This document shows positions 9,842 through 14,989 of a stretch of 14,989 nt of DNA, one piece after another. Numbering within the stretch: position 1 is the first letter of the stretch; each line of letters starts with the position of its first letter. The translations under genes were made by a program, and so were the position numbers. The notes under the pieces were generated by a model. It was not told where the DNA came from. It saw nothing but the letters and a program-made list of their open reading frames with translations, and searched no databases. Location of the stretch: assembly GCA_014729315.1 (NCBI GenBank), contig WJKD01000579.1:1-14989 (forward strand). The letters run 5' to 3'. The stretch comes from Promethearchaeota archaeon. GTDB lineage: Archaea; Asgardarchaeota; Lokiarchaeia; Sigynarchaeales; SOKP01.

Positions 9842-9943
9842 ATGAATGCGAAGAAAAAGTTAACAAAAGGAAGAATAAATCTCGTATCTGCAGTATTAGG
9901 AGCAAAAAAATGTGGTAGAGGATTATTAAGAAAAGTTAAAATT
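9842..9943 (+). pseudogene. Possible N-terminal scrap of an unknown gene
   Basis: ATG 9842 opens a frame beginning MNAKKKLTKGRINLVSAVLG, with basic composition and gene-like codons for about 33 residues (to RGLLRKVK). Beyond about 9943 the frame becomes the antisense of the fragment at 9951-10142, so the original gene, if real, appears cut there. I recognise no family. No Shine-Dalgarno sequence is apparent before the ATG. Confidence 0.25.
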
Positions 9944-9950
9944 GTTCGTG

Positions 9951-10142
9951 TTGTTTATTTGCGTCGATCTGAAGTGCTCTTTCCTTATTGCGATTTGCTG
10001 TTTGAGACACGTAGTCAAACGCTTTGTGGCAATATCGGCATTTGTGAAAGTTGAGTTCTAAATGGCGCTCGATGTTCCGAATCTTCAGGCGGATTGGTTC
10101 TCGTTTGATGTGGGGGGTGGCTAAAAGTGTTTTTTTGAGCAC
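9951..10142 (-). pseudogene. Minus-strand fragment with a Cys-x2-Cys motif
   Basis: Read on the minus strand, this stretch gives about 63 residues with C-ending codons, richer in GC than its surroundings, including TPHIKREPIRLKIRNIERHL and then FHKCRYCHKAFDYVSQ. The CRYC pair followed by HKAF resembles the first half of a zinc finger, but the distal ligands are not in a standard C2H2 spacing. Its upstream edge coincides with the T7 run at 10130-10136, where the RHH duplicate begins on the other strand, so this looks like a join between two gene fragments. The GTG that would start it lies on that join. It is probably a relic, possibly of a transposon or DNA-binding gene; the assignment is weak. 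Confidence 0.3.
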
Positions 10143-10319
10143 GTATATGATCGAGACAAAGAGCGCGTTTCATTTTACGTATCTGAGGATTCTAAAAAAG
10201 AATGGTTGGAATTTATTGAGAAAAACAACTATTATACCATTTCCAAGCTTATTCGAGATAGTGTAAAGTATTTCATTGAAAAGCAAAGCGCACTGAAGGG
10301 CGAAGAACTATTAAGAACG
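10137..10319 (+). repeat. Direct repeat, copy 1 (RHH coding segment)
   Basis: 183 bp, about 84% identical by hand alignment to 12406-12588, ungapped, with a 2269-base offset. The homology begins right after the T7 run at 10130-10136 and fades after the AGAAC(G/A) that encodes Arg-Thr. Confidence 0.85.
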
Positions 10320-10388
10320 CCCTTAAGCAAACCTATCCATCATAGCAAATTAAAGTTGTTAACATCCTCAATGAAAAAGAGAATAGTA
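10137..10388 (+). pseudogene. Truncated duplicate of the RHH-HisKA-receiver gene
   Basis: Bases 10137-10319 encode EHVYDRDKERVSFYVSED...GEELLRT, the RHH region of the intact gene at 12238-13149. By hand count 57 of 61 residues are identical, with 29 base differences in 183, mostly synonymous. The copy lacks the N-terminal part (an in-frame TAA at 10122 and a T7 run precede the homology) and the receiver domain. After LLRT the frame diverges, but in another frame bases 10352-10375 read KVVNILNE, matching KIVNILDD at the end of the intact protein's HisKA-like helices. This suggests an internal deletion of about 50 codons plus a frame change. It is most likely a recently inactivated paralogue. 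The frame stays open beyond 10319 to 10577, so a short RHH-only peptide could still be made. Confidence 0.75.
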
Positions 10389-10397
10389 ATTATTTTA

Positions 10398-10911
10398 GAG
10401 TTAACTAATGTTGGAGAAGAACTAATTAGTCTATATCCGGATCTGAGAATTACTCAAATATCTCTCCATAGATCAGCTTTTAAAATTGATGAAAAATTTA
10501 AGCGAAGTAAATATTTCGGTTCTACGGGACCAAATTTTTCTTATTGCCCCCTCAACCACAGAAGAAAGATTGGCTAAAGTTTTCGAATAAGCAAGAGGTT
10601 TTGTTTATTTAATATCCATTATGGGAGGTACGGGCGCCAGAGAAGCGGTTGCCCAAATTACGAAAGATACGATCAAGAATGTAAAAGATAAAACTAAAAG
10701 CTCACTACTACTACTACTACCCATATTAGTGGGATTTGGAATATCAAAACTGGAACATGCAAAAGCAATAGTAGAAGCTGGAGCTATTGGGGTAATAATG
10801 GGCTCTGCCATTGTAAAGATTATTCAGAAAAATATTAATGATTTCTCAAGAATGGAAAAAGAAATGCAAGAATTTGTGATGAATATTAAAAAAACTCTTG
10901 AAAATATTTGA
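10398..10911 (+). pseudogene. trpA: Tryptophan synthase alpha subunit, broken C-terminal relic
   Basis: The downstream part is clearly TrpA: DQIFLIAPSTTEERLAKVFE, then ARGFVYLISIMGGTGAR, PILVGFGISK and AGAIGVIMGSAIV. These are the phosphate-binding and barrel strands of the enzyme that cleaves indole-glycerol phosphate for TrpB. The catalytic Glu and Asp lie in the missing N-terminal half. Damage: TAA at 10588-10590 interrupts the frame between VFE and ARG; a one-base shift near 10446 seems to join TNVGEELISLYPDL (like the usual G-D-G-x-I-I-P-D-L) to ELLKYL; and CTA is repeated five times at 10705-10719, giving five Leu before PILVGFGIS. Family-typical MGVTGAR and GADGV read MGGTGAR and GAIGV. 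ATG 10621 could start a 96-residue product, but it could not be a working enzyme. The part before 10489 is inferred and less certain. Confidence 0.8.
10705..10719 (+). repeat. (CTA)5 microsatellite in the trpA relic
   Basis: Five CTA triplets in frame encode a Leu5 tract immediately before the conserved PILVGFGIS strand. Pure triplet repeats arise by replication slippage and fit relaxed selection on the broken gene. Confidence 0.8.
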
Positions 10912-10918
10912 GGGTGAG

Positions 10919-11017
10919 ATGATGCTGTCAGAACTTCCATACTATGGAAGAATTGAAAAACTCAGAAATTATGTCCTTCCCTATGAGGAGAAATATATTG
11001 GTGAGGCGGAAGAATGA
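10919..11017 (+). CDS. Small 32-codon reading frame coupled to the LRR gene
   Basis: ATG ATG at 10919 opens MMLSELPYYGRIEKLRNYVL...GEAEE, with stop TGA 11015-11017. Its last four bases overlap the next gene's start (ATGA), a common sign of translational coupling. GGGTGAG lies directly before the ATG, close for a ribosome site. The amphipathic residue pattern looks protein-like rather than random, but I recognise no family. It may be an intact small gene or the surviving N-terminus of a gene cut by the insertion of the LRR gene. Confidence 0.4.
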   Translation: MMLSELPYYGRIEKLRNYVLPYEEKYIGEAEE

Positions 11018-11748
11018 AATATCAAGGAGTAGAATTATCCCAAAACGAAGCAAGAGCTTTAGAATCTATTGGAATTAAAATTTCTCTTAGAAAAAAGTTA
11101 TACTCTAGTAAAGGGATTATCATAAAAAATGGACATATAGTTCAGTTAAGTGTAGAAAATGGAGAAAATGCAAATTTAGAATCTGAAGAACTTTCTCATC
11201 TAACTTATTTGAATTTCTTAGATTTAAGCGAAAATTATTTAGATAGATTACCAGAATGGATTCAAGAGCTTAAAGAGTTAAAAGATCTTCGTTTGAATAA
11301 TAATATATTAACCCAATTACCGGAATGGATTGGAAATTTGAAAGAACTTGAAGCTCTTTCTCTTATTGGAAATAGACTTACATCCTTACCACAATCCTTA
11401 GCCAATTTAAAAAAATTAAAGACTTTAAGATTAGATAATAACCATATTAAAAAGTTTCCATTAGTCCTTAACGATCTTCGTGAGAATGGATTAGAATATA
11501 TATATTTAGATGAAAATCCATTAAATAGCTTAAGTGGGATCAGTAGGAAACATCTTGCATTTTTTACTAATTTAATTTTAAGTTCCGAATTTGAAGATAA
11601 TGATTCTGGATATCCAATACAACAAGATTATCTTACATTTCCCTTTTCTAAAGAAGGTCGCAACTTAATGACAGACGCAATATGTGAACCAAATAGCTCA
11701 AAAAAGTATGATAGATTATTTGATTTTTATAATAATAATGATAAATAA
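11014..11748 (+). CDS. AT-rich leucine-rich-repeat protein
   Basis: 244 residues, with no signal peptide or membrane segment. The N-terminal section (1-60) has a beta-like GIIIKNGHIVQLSVENG lead-in, which from memory often precedes LRRs in Asgard proteins. Five LRRs of 23 residues occupy about 64-175 with the pattern LxxLxLxxNxLxxLPxxIxxLKE, clearest at LKDLRLNNNILTQLPEWIG. This is the class of bacterial and archaeal LRRs used for protein binding. The C-terminal 65 residues are Asp/Asn-rich with no recognised domain; the helical domain that ends the LRR protein at 8033 is absent. The start is supported by GGTGAGG ending 7 bases before ATG 11014 and by the ATGA overlap with the small upstream frame. 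Codon use is strongly AT-biased, unlike the first LRR gene, which suggests a separate origin rather than tandem duplication. The target is unknown. Confidence 0.88.
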   Translation: MKYQGVELSQNEARALESIGIKISLRKKLYSSKGIIIKNGHIVQLSVENGENANLESEELSHLTYLNFLDLSENYLDRLPEWIQELKELKDLRLNNNILTQLPEWIGNLKELEALSLIGNRLTSLPQSLANLKKLKTLRLDNNHIKKFPLVLNDLRENGLEYIYLDENPLNSLSGISRKHLAFFTNLILSSEFEDNDSGYPIQQDYLTFPFSKEGRNLMTDAICEPNSSKKYDRLFDFYNNNDK

Positions 11749-12237
11749 TAATTTTAAAATGATTAGGTAATTAAACATGGAATTTGATATATATTATAGG
11801 ATTTCAGAATTAAAGCAATTATTGTCTTAAGTCTACACTATTAAATCGTTATATTATTCTGATTCTATTTTATCGTTTTCTAATACAATAACTTTACATA
11901 GTGCTGGATTTTTAGTATTTCACTCCCTTTCATGATTCTTAATCCTATAACACTCGTGTTGACCTTTTTAAGTATAAATTAATTGTAAAAAAAGGACGAA
12001 AACATCCATTCTTGATAATCACGTTATTAATTCGAATAATGACAAAAATTTTATACTCAAAATCATAAACAATATATGTTCAATTCAAAAAGGATACGGA
12101 TCACTTTTGATAATAAATTTGATAATAGTATTGCGAAGAGAAATTTGTGTGAAAGGAAACTAAATCTCTAAGCCAAATTGTCTCTCAAGAAAATGACGAA
12201 TAAGAATTCGAAAAAAGGTAAAACAGAGGAAAAAAAT
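11749..12237. other. Long AT-rich intergenic stretch with candidate promoter and terminator
   Basis: No convincing gene is visible; the best frame is 17 codons (11777-11830). AACAC-TC-GTGTT (11949-11960), followed by T5 at 11965-11969, could be a weak terminator of the LRR gene, though 200 bases after its stop. TTGATAATAAATTTG (12107-12121) is a possible TATA box for the regulator gene, giving a leader of roughly 100 bases. The TTG-initiated extension of the regulator's frame (12178-12237) is Lys-rich and lacks a ribosome site at its own start. Confidence 0.4.
12225..12230 (+). promoter_or_regulatory. Shine-Dalgarno site deciding the regulator's start
   Basis: AGAGGA lies 7 bases before ATG 12238 and is the only good ribosome site near the start of this frame. 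The earlier candidates TTG 12178 and ATG 12193 have none within range, so ATG 12238 is preferred. Confidence 0.6.
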
Positions 12238-13149
12238 ATGACCTCAGAGGAAAAGGATGTTGTAGATACCGACATTGATATTCAATACAACGACGATGGC
12301 CAGATTATTAAGACGCCTGAGATGAAAGAGTATGAAGAAAAGACCGGCAAATACGCGATCTGGAGGGGTGTAATTACCGAAGGCTTTAAACGCTGGAAAG
12401 CAGGCGAACATGTATACGATCGAGATAAAGAGCGCGTTTCACTTTATGTGTCCGAAGATTCTAAAAAAGATTGGCTTGAATTTATCGAGAAAAACAACTA
12501 TTCCACTATATCAAAACTTATTAGGGATAGCGTGAAATACTTCATTGAAAAGCAAAGCGCAATGAAAGGCGAAGAACTATTGAGAACAGATATTCAGAAG
12601 ATTTCAAACATCTCGCATGCTCTTAAAGAACCTCTCACAACAATTAAGGGATTCTCGCAGCTCCTCTTGGAAAATTATAAAGAAGAATTAAACGAGGAAG
12701 TCCAAGAGACAGTGCAAAACATTTTTAACCAAAGTATTTTGCTCGAGAAAAAGATCGTCAACATCTTAGACGATATTAAAGTCGAAGAAATACAATACGA
12801 TATCCTTTTAATCGAAGACGATCTCCCAACAATTCGGCTTATTACGAGCTATTTCGAAAGTAAAGGGTACAAATGCAAGGGAGTTATTAGTGGAACAAAA
12901 GGAATCGAGGAGCTAAAAGCTTCGACTCCTAAGATAATTCTTCTCGATATTATTTTACCAGACTTAAGTGGTTACGATTTATGTAAGATCATTAAATCCG
13001 ACGAAAAATACAAGGATATTCCCGTATATTTCTTAACAGCGATACCTGCTTCAGAAGTGGAAAAGCGGTTAGAAGATACGAAAGCAGATGGGTTTATTTT
13101 GAAGCCCTTTGATTTTTCAGACTTCGAATTGATTTTTGAGAATTTATAA
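12238..13149 (+). CDS. RHH DNA-binding, HisKA-like and receiver-domain protein
   Basis: 303 residues from ATG 12238; the frame is open back to TTG 12178, which would add 20 residues. The acidic N-terminus is followed by a conserved-looking GKYAIWRGVITEGFKRW segment (37-53). Residues 66-104 (RVSLYVSEDS..., then STISKLIRDSVKYFIEK) have the strand-helix-helix form of ribbon-helix-helix DNA-binding domains. Residues 118-180 form two helices like a HisKA dimerisation domain, with the H-box SHALKEPLTTIKGF (His127 at the phosphoacceptor position). A complete receiver domain fills 187-303: acidic pair Glu193/Asp194-Asp195, phospho-Asp237 in LLDIILPD, Thr267 and Lys289 in LKPF. No HATPase domain is present, so it cannot phosphorylate itself. 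Inferred role: a DNA-binding regulator fed by another kinase, with the helix pair serving dimerisation or phosphotransfer. It is convergent with the aldo/keto reductase gene. A truncated duplicate lies at 10137-10388. Confidence 0.88.
   Translation: MTSEEKDVVDTDIDIQYNDDGQIIKTPEMKEYEEKTGKYAIWRGVITEGFKRWKAGEHVYDRDKERVSLYVSEDSKKDWLEFIEKNNYSTISKLIRDSVKYFIEKQSAMKGEELLRTDIQKISNISHALKEPLTTIKGFSQLLLENYKEELNEEVQETVQNIFNQSILLEKKIVNILDDIKVEEIQYDILLIEDDLPTIRLITSYFESKGYKCKGVISGTKGIEELKASTPKIILLDIILPDLSGYDLCKIIKSDEKYKDIPVYFLTAIPASEVEKRLEDTKADGFILKPFDFSDFELIFENL
12406..12588 (+). repeat. Direct repeat, copy 2 (RHH coding segment, intact gene)
   Basis: This is the intact partner of 10137-10319, in the same orientation. 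Of 29 base differences, only four codons change the residue: Phe/Leu, Glu/Asp, Tyr/Ser and Leu/Met. Confidence 0.85.
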
Positions 13150-13190
13150 TAAAAGTTGAAGATTAAGATAACCAAATAGCTCTCTAATTC

Positions 13191-13197
13191 TTTTTTT
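13191..13197 (+). terminator. T7 terminator of the regulator gene
   Basis: A T7 run lies 42 bases after the stop of the receiver-domain gene in the convergent gap (13150-13274). No matching long A-run (T-run on the minus strand) is obvious for the aldo/keto reductase gene. Confidence 0.5.
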
Positions 13198-13274
13198 GAT
13201 TTAAAGATTTATTTGCTATTCTGAGTATGCGTAATTTTATATAAATCAATAGGCCTGATTTATAAACAATAGCC

Positions 13275-14135
13275 CTATTCCGGATATAACGGATGGAAGT
13301 CAGATTTTTTTGCCTGATCTACGAAATTTTGCTGTTCTTCAAAACTTAGCTTCCTATAACGAGTTACTGCGTTAAGAACTTTTGACCATAATCGCACATC
13401 GCACGGAAGTGAATAAGTAGTAACACCTTCTTGTGACAAAGTAAACCATACTGCGTAATCTATTAGATTTTGGTCCTCGAGCGGCTTGTACCATGTGTTA
13501 AAGGTTTTTTCTCCGTTCCATCGTCCTTTTGCAATTGATTTAATCGCCGTAATACCTATGTTTCGTTCTTGAGCTAATTGAAGGACCTGTCTAAAATCAT
13601 TAGCTGGGTGAGGACTCACCAAAGCTCCCGCGTAAACCGGCATTAAGATCGTATCAATTTCGTCTGAGAATTCAATGGCTTTCTGAAGCACTCTCACGTC
13701 GTCGTGTGCGGTGATTCCAATATGTTTAATTAAACCTGCTTCCTTCGCTTCTTTGAAGGCTTCCATCGCACCTCCCTTTCCGAGGATCGTTTCTAATTCG
13801 TCTAAAGACGCGACTGCGTGAAACTGATACAAATCAAAATGATCCGTTCCTAATCTTTCGAGCGACTTATTGAGTTCCCGCCACGCCCCTCTTTTCTTAC
13901 GCTTTAGAGTTTTTTCGGCAATAAAAAATTGATTCCGATCCTTTTGGATCCAATGTTTGAGCCGATTCTCTGCCTTTCCATAGGTTGGTGCTATATCGAT
14001 CATGTTCACTCCAGCATCCAGAGCAGATCGGACCGCCTCATCGGCTTCTTCTTGCTCTACATAACCAGGGCCGCACCCACCTAACGCAACAATCGAAACT
14101 TCTGATCCCGTTCTTCCAAACATTCTTGTTTCCAT
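13275..14135 (-). CDS. Aldo/keto reductase family oxidoreductase
   Basis: 286 residues, near the short end for this family of NAD(P)H-dependent TIM-barrel carbonyl reductases. The entry strand is FGRTGSEVSIVALGGCG (6-22). The catalytic tetrad is complete: Asp47 and Tyr52 in MIDIAPTYGKAE, Lys75 in FFIAEKTLKR, His106 in LYQFHAV. GLIKHIGIT and ITAIKSIAKGRW mark later barrel strands, and TYSLPCDVRLW lies where the cofactor phosphate site normally is. The substrate cannot be read from the sequence; this branch is often annotated only as predicted oxidoreductase. The start is well supported: GAGGT (14143-14147 on the plus strand) is 7 bases before ATG 14135. A TTTATTA box about 38 bases upstream could be the promoter. 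It is cytosolic and transcribed alone, convergent with the regulator gene and downstream of the tRNA pair. Confidence 0.95.
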   Translation of the reverse strand: METRMFGRTGSEVSIVALGGCGPGYVEQEEADEAVRSALDAGVNMIDIAPTYGKAENRLKHWIQKDRNQFFIAEKTLKRKKRGAWRELNKSLERLGTDHFDLYQFHAVASLDELETILGKGGAMEAFKEAKEAGLIKHIGITAHDDVRVLQKAIEFSDEIDTILMPVYAGALVSPHPANDFRQVLQLAQERNIGITAIKSIAKGRWNGEKTFNTWYKPLEDQNLIDYAVWFTLSQEGVTTYSLPCDVRLWSKVLNAVTRYRKLSFEEQQNFVDQAKKSDFHPLYPE

Positions 14136-14142
14136 TTACTTT

Positions 14143-14180
14143 ACCTCTATTGAATTCTCAACGAATCTAATAAATTTTTT
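14143..14180 (-). promoter_or_regulatory. Ribosome site and candidate TATA box of the aldo/keto reductase gene
   Basis: On the minus strand, AAAAAATTTATTAG (14167-14180) resembles a TATA box preceded by a purine-rich element, and GAGGT (14143-14147) is the Shine-Dalgarno site. The spacing would give a very short leader, so the alternative box GATATTTAAC (14186-14195) is also possible. Confidence 0.4.
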
Positions 14181-14290
14181 TTGAAGTTAAATATCATCAC
14201 TCTTTTTTAAATGTATTTCTAATAATTCGAAATTATCGTTACTCCAACTATTTCTTGAGGCGAGAAGACTAATTATATGCTTTTAAACCG

Positions 14291-14297
14291 AAAAAAA
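14291..14297 (-). terminator. T7 terminator after tRNA-Lys
   Basis: Seven T residues on the minus strand begin four bases after the tRNA-Lys discriminator base, a typical archaeal tRNA terminator. Confidence 0.7.
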
Positions 14298-14300
14298 TAG

Positions 14301-14374
14301 CGGGCTATGAGGGATTCGAACCCCCGACCGACAGGTTAAGAGCCTGCTGCGCTACCTGACTGCGCTAATAGCCC
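14301..14374 (-). tRNA. tRNA-Lys (anticodon CUU)
   Basis: 74 nt with discriminator G. Acceptor GGGCTAT pairs with ATAGCCC, D-stem GCGC with GCGC, anticodon stem GCAGG with CCTGT around loop CTCTTAA (anticodon CTT), and the T-arm is GGGGGTTCGAATCCC. No intron. CCA is not encoded (CTA follows the discriminator), so CCA must be added after transcription. It is 44 bases downstream of tRNA-Ser on the same strand and probably shares its transcript. Confidence 0.95.
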
Positions 14375-14418
14375 ATTGAGAAACGGAATCATTCTCCTCT
14401 ACCAAAACAATGTAAAGG

Positions 14419-14501
14419 CGCAGATGGAGGGACTCGAACCCCCGAGCGCTTACGCGCACTGGCTCTCAAGGCCAGCGTCTTACCAGCTAGGCTACATCTG
14501 C
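14419..14501 (-). tRNA. tRNA-Ser (anticodon UGA)
   Basis: 83 nt with discriminator G. Acceptor GCAGATG pairs with CATCTGC. Anticodon stem CTGGC/GCCAG encloses loop CTTGAGA (anticodon TGA). The long variable arm, in which GCGC pairs with GCGC around a GTAA loop, is the class II hallmark of tRNA-Ser. T-arm GGGGGTTCGAGTCCC. No intron and no encoded CCA. Confidence 0.95.
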
Positions 14502-14544
14502 GTAAGGCAGTTTAGAGTGTGTAAATTTTTTTCCGTTGCGATTA

Positions 14545-14557
14545 CGAATATAAAAAA
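14545..14557 (-). promoter_or_regulatory. Candidate TATA box for the tRNA pair
   Basis: On the minus strand, TTTTTTATATTCG lies about 50 bases before the tRNA-Ser 5' end. Initiation about 25 bases after the box would leave a roughly 25-base leader for RNase P to remove. Confidence 0.5.
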
Positions 14558-14618
14558 TTATTGCTACTATATTATTTTTTCGGATTAATAATACCTTCTG
14601 AGGTTTGTTTACCTCTCC

Positions 14619-14678
14619 ACCACCTATAAATACGCAATCTCCGAAATATGATATAGTTCCAACCTTCTCATAGGTGGT
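14619..14678. repeat. 9-bp inverted repeat between the divergent tRNA and protein genes
   Basis: ACCACCTAT (14619-14627) and ATAGGTGGT (14670-14678) are perfect inverted copies 42 bases apart, just upstream of the TATA box of the gene at 14742. The left arm overlaps a TATA-like CTATAAATAC. The spacing of about four helical turns plus the arms would suit a looping or dimeric repressor; a long RNA stem is an alternative. Confidence 0.5.
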
Positions 14679-14693
14679 CGTTATAGACTTAAC

Positions 14694-14705
14694 ATAAAAT
14701 ATAAA
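14694..14705 (+). promoter_or_regulatory. TATA box for the gene at 14742
   Basis: ATAAAATATAAA is centred about 42 bases before the ATG, giving a predicted leader of about 15-20 bases that contains the TGAGG ribosome site at 14728-14732. Confidence 0.55.
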
Positions 14706-14741
14706 TCTTTTACTTCATTTAAGCCATTGAGGCTAAAAATT

Positions 14742-14989
14742 ATGTCGAGTGCTAAAGATTTCAGATATTTAATCCCCGAAACATTGTTCAGCGAAATCAC
14801 TCAGAAAGCTGCTGAAGAATACCCAAATATAGTTCATGGGTGGTTGTTCGCAGAGCGCAAGGAAAACTTCGGGATCTGTTCTAAGTTCATCATGAATCCA
14901 GATCTGCGCAAAACGAAAACGCATGTGAAACCACGGAGCTGGATGCGCTATAAAAAGTCTAAAATTTACAACATGAGGAAATTCAAGGA
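14742..14989 (+). CDS. Unrecognised protein, 3' end outside window
   Basis: 82 complete codons, running off the right edge. ATG 14742 is supported by TGAGG ending 9 bases upstream and by the TATA box at 14694-14705. The protein begins MSSAKDFRYLIPETLFSEIT, followed by KAAEEYPNIVHGWLFAERKE. The helix followed by Y-P-N-x-x-x-G-W-L-F recalls the start of JAB/MPN domains (P-x-E-x-x-G-x-L-x-G), but the Glu expected three residues before the Gly is Ile here, and the diagnostic HxHP...SxxD motif would lie beyond the window. The following KPRSWMRYKKSKIYNMRKFK is very basic. No function is assigned. It is divergent from the tRNA pair. Confidence 0.75.
   Translation, partial: MSSAKDFRYLIPETLFSEITQKAAEEYPNIVHGWLFAERKENFGICSKFIMNPDLRKTKTHVKPRSWMRYKKSKIYNMRKFK

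Noticed and set aside
10206..10577. A 123-residue protein starting with TTG 10206
   Set aside because: The frame merely runs from the RHH fragment into out-of-frame trpA relic DNA; the TTG is an internal Leu codon of the RHH homology.
9842..11017. Insertion sequence as the cause of the patchwork
   Set aside because: No transposase motif, terminal inverted repeats or target-site duplication could be found by eye.
11777..11830. 17-codon frame MEFDIYYRISELKQLLS after the AT-rich LRR gene
   Set aside because: It is too short, has no ribosome site, and such frames are expected by chance in AT-rich DNA.
12178..12237. TTG 12178 (or ATG 12193) as start of the regulator gene
   Set aside because: Neither has a Shine-Dalgarno site, the extension is Lys-rich filler, and ATG 12238 has AGAGGA at ideal spacing.

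Overview
The window looks archaeal, and most probably comes from an Asgard (Lokiarchaeia-like) genome. Evidence: TATA-box-like promoters and bare oligo-T terminators, two tRNA genes without an encoded CCA end, an open reading frame of more than 2600 codons encoding a membrane-associated protein, two leucine-rich-repeat (LRR) proteins, and an LRR C-terminal domain that I associate from memory with Lokiarchaeal proteins. The lineage is an inference from gene style; no rRNA or universal marker gene is present.

Layout: (1) 1-7953 (+) is one giant gene that runs in from the left edge, with an acidic Ca-binding-like patch, four hydrophobic zones in the first 950 residues and a long tail without a recognisable domain. 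A short echo of its C-terminal coding sequence lies just after its stop. (2) 8033-9574 (+) is a 513-residue LRR protein of similar base composition. (3) 9575-11017 is a decayed, more AT-rich zone. It holds oligo-T terminators and small hairpins, a minus-strand Cys-containing fragment, a truncated duplicate of a ribbon-helix-helix (RHH) regulator, and a broken C-terminal piece of tryptophan synthase alpha (trpA) with a frameshift, an in-frame stop and a CTA repeat. (4) 11014-11748 (+) is a second, very AT-rich LRR gene whose start overlaps the stop of a 32-codon reading frame by ATGA. (5) 12238-13149 (+) is an intact RHH - HisKA-like helix pair - receiver protein, the full-length relative of the fragment in the decayed zone. 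(6) 13275-14135 (-) is an aldo/keto reductase with all four catalytic residues. (7) 14301-14501 (-) is a tRNA-Ser(UGA)/tRNA-Lys(CUU) pair. (8) 14742 to the right edge (+) is the start of an unrecognised gene, divergent from the tRNAs.

The most interesting items are the RHH-HisKA-receiver protein, which joins DNA-binding, phosphorelay dimerisation and receiver modules but has no kinase ATPase domain; its 183-bp duplicate, 57/61 residues identical with 29 base differences, mostly synonymous, beside a trpA relic; and the giant gene with its echo. No CRISPR array, complete insertion sequence or rRNA was seen.
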